From NCBI GenBank assembly GCA_029718625.1, contig CM056391.1, positions 4,811,184 to 4,875,183 of the forward strand: 64,000 nt of DNA, read 5' to 3'. This stretch comes from Synaphobranchus kaupii. Taxonomy: Eukaryota; Chordata; Actinopteri; Anguilliformes; Synaphobranchidae. The first letter of the stretch is position 1. The number at the start of each line of letters is the position of its first letter. The notes beneath the pieces are model-generated. The model did no database searches, was not told the DNA's origin, and saw nothing but the letters and a program-made list of their open reading frames with translations. Position numbers and translations under genes: made by a program. Of this stretch, positions 59,758 through 64,000 are shown piece after piece.

Positions 59758-59895
59758 TTACACATTACATTAGTCATTTAGCAGACGCTTTTATCCAAAG
59801 CGACGTACAGTAAGTGCATACAGAAAGGTCATTGAAGTAACTACAGAACAGATAAGACAAAGCACATCAAAAAAGCACAAAGCACATCCTTCCCA
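59758..59895 (-). mobile_element. L2-tailed retroposon, different body
   Basis: ACACATTACATTAGTCATTT then AGCAGACGCTTTTATCCAAAG and CGACGTACAG, i.e. a well kept tail hairpin complement with a compensated stem (CTTTTATCCAAAG). The following sequence (AAGTGCATACAGAAAGGTCA, AGACAAAGCACATC) lacks a tRNA-like head. It may share its body type with 1999-2110 or 25028-25245, but I could not align them convincingly. Confidence 0.75.
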
Positions 59896-59997
59896 TAAAA
59901 TAGCAGCTATCCCTAGTAATGAACATTGAATGTATTTCACAGTAAGCTGTGGGTAAATCAGCTATACTATAATTCTACTCTAAATACTATTATAAAC

Positions 59998-60531
59998 TAC
60001 ACTGCCTGGCCAAAAATTTTTTTATTTTGTTGGACCGCCTTAGGCTTTGATTACAGCGCGCATTTGTCATGGCATTGTATGGACAACCTTATGCAATGTC
60101 ACAACATTTATTTCCGTCCAGAGTTGCATAAATGTTTGGCCGAGATCTTGTTTTGACGACGGGAGAGTCGAACCACTCCGTAAAGTCTTCTCCGGCACAT
60201 CCCAAAGACTTTCAATGGGGTTAAGGTCAGGACTCTGGTGGCCAATTCATGTGTGAAAATGATTCCTCATGCTCCCTGAACCACTCTTTCACAATTTGAG
60301 CCGGATGAATCTTGGCATTGTCGTCCTGGAATATGCCAATTGATGGGATAACCTGTCATTCAGTACATTCAGGTACTCAGCTGACTTAATTTTATTGCTG
60401 CATAACGTTGCTGAGCCTAGACCTGACCAATTGAAGCAGCCCCAGATCATAACACTGCCTCCAGAGGCTTGTACAGTGGGCACTATGCATGACGGGTGCA
60501 ACGGCGACTTTTTTTTTGGCCAGGCAGTGTA
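59998..60531 (-). mobile_element. Internally deleted Tc1-type transposon
   Basis: Inverted ends CACTGCCTGGCCAAAAA (60000 onward) and the complement ending at 60529 are flanked by TA on both sides (59998-59999, 60530-60531), the standard Tc1/mariner target duplication. At about 530 bp between the ends it is well under half the usual 1.2-1.6 kb. The minus strand keeps the C-terminal portion of the transposase. Confidence 0.92.
60040..60480 (-). pseudogene. Tc1 transposase, C-terminal part, broken
   Basis: On the minus strand, GSVMIWGCFNWSGLG (just before the second aspartate region) is followed, after a frameshift, by [18 protein letters not shown] (second catalytic D block), then another frame with [13 protein letters not shown] (third catalytic position) and LPSSKQDLGQTFMQLW, ending near GGPTK at the inverted repeat. 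Two frameshifts plus an in-frame TGA and TAA near the end make it inactive. The N-terminal paired-type DNA-binding domain and the first catalytic aspartate are deleted. The protein would have cut and pasted Tc1 elements; this copy could only be moved in trans through its intact ends. Confidence 0.9.
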
Positions 60532-60852
60532 TAACAAACAGTTCAACAAAGAAACACAGGGAACAAGTACCATGGGAAAAGGTCCTAGATTAGTATATCA
60601 GTCACTTACACATACACACACATGGTGGTCCACACTTCACAGTGACTTTACAGTGGTGTGTGCTTGTTATTCCCTGTTCACAGCCTGCATACGTGCTGAA
60701 TATTTCAAAATGTCTCTTTAGATTGGCTCATGAATAAAATCACCAGTGGGTTTGGGCAGAAGGTTACCTGTTCTCAGGTGTGAGGGCTGCCCCAAATTTT
60801 AAGTGCCCCGAAAATGATCATCCTCCCGCTCAGCGCTTCTCATTTTAACACC

Positions 60853-61350
60853 TTAAAGGGGTAGTTCGGAATTTTGGACATAATGTCCCAATTATGACTT
60901 ACCCATGATGTAGTTGATTGATGGAAACCATTTTCAGCTAATTCCATGCTGTTCCTTCTTTTGGACATACACACGTTGCTAATGCTAGCGCAACTCTATG
61001 GCAACCGGTAGCATCCACTACCAAACGCACTTAAACACTCCACAGTGCACCCAAGGCAAATAAAATACAACAACAGTCTATCGGGGTTATTTTGAGTGTT
61101 TATACCATCATTTTTGAAGTCAAACTATCGTTGAATCATTTACTTTGTGCTGACCTATATTCTCTGTGGAAGTACGGTGGCGGAGCGAACGTGGCCATTG
61201 CAACTTGTTGCTCTTCTTTGTTGATGTAGTCGACCAGTGCCGGCAATACATTCGTAGGTAACGTAAAGTATCGCTCCCCAGATAGACTGTCGTCATATTT
61301 TATTTGCTTTGGGTGCACTGTGGAGTGTTTAAGTGCGTTTGGTAGTGGAT
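60853..61350. mobile_element. Fold-back DNA element with 73-bp inverted arms
   Basis: 61013-61085 and 61278-61350 are reverse complements over 73 bp with about five differences (shared words CCAAACGCACTTAAACACTC and CACAGTGCACCCAA). Upstream, TTAAAGGGGTAGTTCGG at 60853 looks like a transposon terminus next to a TTAA. The matching right terminus was not found, so the outer limits are uncertain. The 60-codon minus frame (61136-61318) lies mainly in the loop and has no domain I recognise. Confidence 0.6.
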
Positions 61351-62685
61351 TTAGTTTATTTGCATTAATTTTGTTTTTCTTACGGTGAAATGTTCAATCA
61401 GTCTGGTCACACAATATACTGTTTGAAAGATTCTATCTCTATAAGCTATTTTATGATCCCAGTGTTATAGCGACGATGGTTCCTTATTTTGTAATATGAT
61501 ACAATATGATACAAAACAGGCTCGATCAAAACAACAACTCCATATGTTCCCAGACGATACGGATCACGGTAAGGTAGGTATTCTTATCCTGGCAAAAAAA
61601 TAAATAAAATAAAATCTTTTAGGCAAGAAAAACGTCCACTTCCACTGTGTTTGAACTTCTGCTACTTTGTTTCAGTAATACTTCTTAGAGTAATTCTGAC
61701 TCCTAAGGGTTGCTTTACAGAAGACACCAGGATTATGCCTGTATTCAAAGGGGTTCAAGAACAGTAACCATTTTATTTTCGGGCTTGTGTTCAAAAAAGG
61801 TGGCGCTAGAGAAGGGGTTAATAAAAAGCTTTTTTTAATAAAAAGATCATTATAAAACACCCACTGCAATGAGGAGATTAATATAACATACTAACATATG
61901 GAAGCTTGTTTAAAGAACATCACATAGTATGAATCTATACCAGACGTGTATTTACTACAATATGAATGTGTAATAAATTACAGCGGTCATAATATTACAT
62001 GCATTACATGGAGCCCCTGGTCTACTGGATATATTGCTTCTGTTATTCAGAAACCAGTGGGTTATGTGCTTTAAAAAAATGTGAAAAATATATTAGTTGA
62101 TATTTTCTGCCCACAAACCCTAATTCGAAGGGTTTATGATTGAAATCACATTTAAAGTAATGTGTAACAGAACAGGCATAACCGTGCCTGGTAACCGACG
62201 ACTTTTGGCTTTCAAATCAATGGTCTGACTCACTGACTGGCAATAAACGGTCTGAAGTTTCATCGTGATGTAGAATGAACAAACTGCAACTAAAACGTGT
62301 CAAACTAAATATCTCGCTGGTGAAGAGAACACTCTGCTCAGAGGTGACGTTGCCATCCAAAAACTTCACCCGTCCGTGCCAACCTGTCAGATCCAGTCTG
62401 GGACGTTTTTCGAACGCGCTTTGTTTGGACGGGTTTCAAAGGACCAGCAAACTTTTGAAATATTCTTCTGAGATGTCACAATAATTTGTCTGCCTGTCTC
62501 GTTTCCTGTTTCCGATCTGATCTGAGGCAATTGCTTCAGCTCACGGGTGGTTCATCTGGTGCAATCTCTCAGTTCCAACCACATGAGATGTTTTTCTTTG
62601 TGAGTGTCGTTCTGAATATAACTATAAAATGGCAGCTGCTCTGGACTTTTTCCGCAAATCTGGCAAAAACATCCCGGCTGCATCG
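61351..62685. other. Non-coding stretch
   Basis: Unique AT-rich DNA. No gene or repeat recognised. Confidence 0.5.
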
Positions 62686-62843
62686 TCACATTAAAGTCAG
62701 CAATCAGGCGCACGTAGCAAAAACACAAACAAACAACTACGTAAACACACACACACACTCATCATCACATTAAAGTCAGCAATCAGGCGCACGCAGCAAA
62801 AACACAAACACACTGCCATGTAAACGCACACACAAAGGTGGCG
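62686..62843. repeat. 79-bp tandem duplication
   Basis: TCACATTAAAGTCAGCAATC and the following CAGGCGCACG-AGCAAAAACACAAAC occur at 62686 and again at 62765. The copies differ at a few sites and by the length of the CA tract at the junction. Confidence 0.9.
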
Positions 62844-62909
62844 GAGAAAATCACATGGCAAACACACAGATTCACAAGCACTCACACACATGCGCACACG
62901 CACGCATAT

Positions 62910-62912
<3 letters not shown>

Positions 62913-62950
<38 letters not shown>
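62913..62950. repeat. CA microsatellite
   Basis: About 19 CA units, preceded by CA-rich sequence from 62880. Confidence 0.95.
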
Positions 62951-62956
<6 letters not shown>

Positions 62957-64000
62957 GTAGAACCATATCCATATGGAATGCTATGGTAACGGTTCCCATG
63001 GTATTTAAAAAAAATAACAGTTGCACACAGTCCAGGCCGCAGTTTGTTGATGTAAGCCGGATGAAGCTCGATTATTTCAGTGCCACCAAGCCAGTCATTT
63101 CCACTATTTGTTTTACTTAGCTAATGCTTCTGATTCTTTGTTTTTCAGTCTAATTTCCTCTTGATATCAGTCATCCTAAGCTCTTGCAGTACTGCTACGG
63201 GTCTTTTAAAAAAAAAAAAAAATCTAAACAGAAATGGACAGAATATTGAGGGAGTTACAAGAGACGGCAGTTAAACGTCAGTCTCACATTAGCTTTTTCC
63301 TCATACTTCTTAGTCTCATACCTCTGACAGCAATTAATTTTGTATACTACAAATATAGTTTTTTTTCATACCAAGGCTAATGTTTAATATATAAAAGCCA
63401 ATTGGTGGGAAGCATCAAAAATCAGCATACCCAATGGCTGGGATTCAATCAATTGTTGTCCTTAACTTTGTTGATTGAATACAGGCCATTGTGCCTTTGA
63501 GACCAAGGCTATGCAGTACAAGTATAGGGTAGTCATAGGACAAAGGCATTCCACTTTATTTAACAAGTTTTTTTTTAAAAGGCCCACTGTAAATCCGTAT
63601 TTAGGATAGCCTGTACGTCCTTAAACGTGCTGTAATTGCAATGTCATTCTTATTAACTTTGTGGAGATATCCATAAAAGACAGACATCCAGAGTCCCTCT
63701 TAAGTACTAGCTTAAATCTAGCAAGAGAAGAGTGCGAGGGAGTGAGAGAGAGAGCGAGAGAGAGAGCAAGGAATGAAAAGACATTGAATTTCTGGCCGGT
63801 GGCTAATGCAATCATTCACCACCTAGCTGGATGCGGGCGCCGTGCGATGCGGCCCGTATCGATTTCAAAAGTTAGGGTCATTTGTTTACTGCGACGCACA
63901 GTCCTTTTCAAAGTCAAATGTTATTTGTCCAAGTTTATTCTATCTGCGGCGCAATCTAGTGGAGACGGACGGACGGGCGGATAACCAGGAGCGTGCGCCG
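62951..64000. other. Non-coding stretch to the window end
   Basis: An A-run at 63208-63221 and a GA-rich patch at 63735-63770 (GAGAGAGAGCGAGAGAGAG). The composition becomes CpG-richer after 63825 (GCGGGCGCCGTGCGATGCGG), possibly the edge of another CpG island outside the window. Confidence 0.5.

Overview
This window is vertebrate nuclear DNA, almost certainly from a ray-finned fish. The evidence is the repeat content: tRNA-derived SINEs ending in an L2-clade LINE tail of the UnaL2/UnaSINE type (a hairpin with a GGATAA loop followed by TGTAA-type repeats), Tc1/mariner remnants, hAT-like and other palindromic MITEs, long CA, TAA and poly-G tracts, and very abundant minisatellites. The UnaL2-like tail was first described in eel, so an elopomorph is plausible. 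Closely related tails occur in many teleosts, so the species cannot be fixed from this sequence alone.

I find no convincing host protein-coding gene. Nearly every long open frame lies inside a tandem repeat whose unit lacks stop codons, including the longest one (536 codons, minus strand, 56705-58315). The only recognisable protein-coding homology is decayed transposon sequence: the C-terminal end of an L2-type ORF at about 49451-49525, a mariner/Tc1 transposase relic at about 59175-59510, and the C-terminal part of a Tc1 transposase inside an internally deleted Tc1 element at 59998-60531.

Layout. 1-6.6 kb: unique AT-rich DNA with two fold-back elements, a CACAGA repeat and a 17-bp minisatellite. 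6.73-8.1 kb: first array (A1) of a 48-bp minisatellite. 8.3-12.2 kb: simple repeats, a TAA-tailed retroposon and two SINEs. 12.2-24 kb: mostly unique DNA with CpG-rich blocks near 15.1 and 17.2 kb, one well preserved SINE at 17.5 kb and stretches that resemble conserved non-coding elements. 24-27.3 kb: a CTCF-like site, SINE and L2 pieces, and a decayed minisatellite. 27-36 kb: mostly unique DNA with a 33-bp minisatellite. 36-41.7 kb: a hAT MITE, an RFX-type X-box, 24-, 20- and 26-bp minisatellites, a SINE and a 317-bp inverted-repeat element. 43.15-44.67 kb: second 48-bp array (A2). 46.5-47.1 kb: the strongest CpG island. 49.4-49.8 kb: L2 3' end. 51.9-53.55 kb: third 48-bp array (A3). 54.6-55.1 kb: CpG-rich block. 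56.4-58.3 kb: a 1.9-kb array of a 20-bp unit with higher-order structure. 59.1-61.4 kb: a cluster of DNA transposons. 61.4-64 kb: unique DNA with CA and GA repeats.

The most unusual property is the tandem-repeat load, roughly 8 kb of minisatellite in 64 kb. It includes three separate arrays of the same 48-bp unit, all in the same orientation and sharing diagnostic variants. Regulatory and conserved-element calls rest on motif inspection only.
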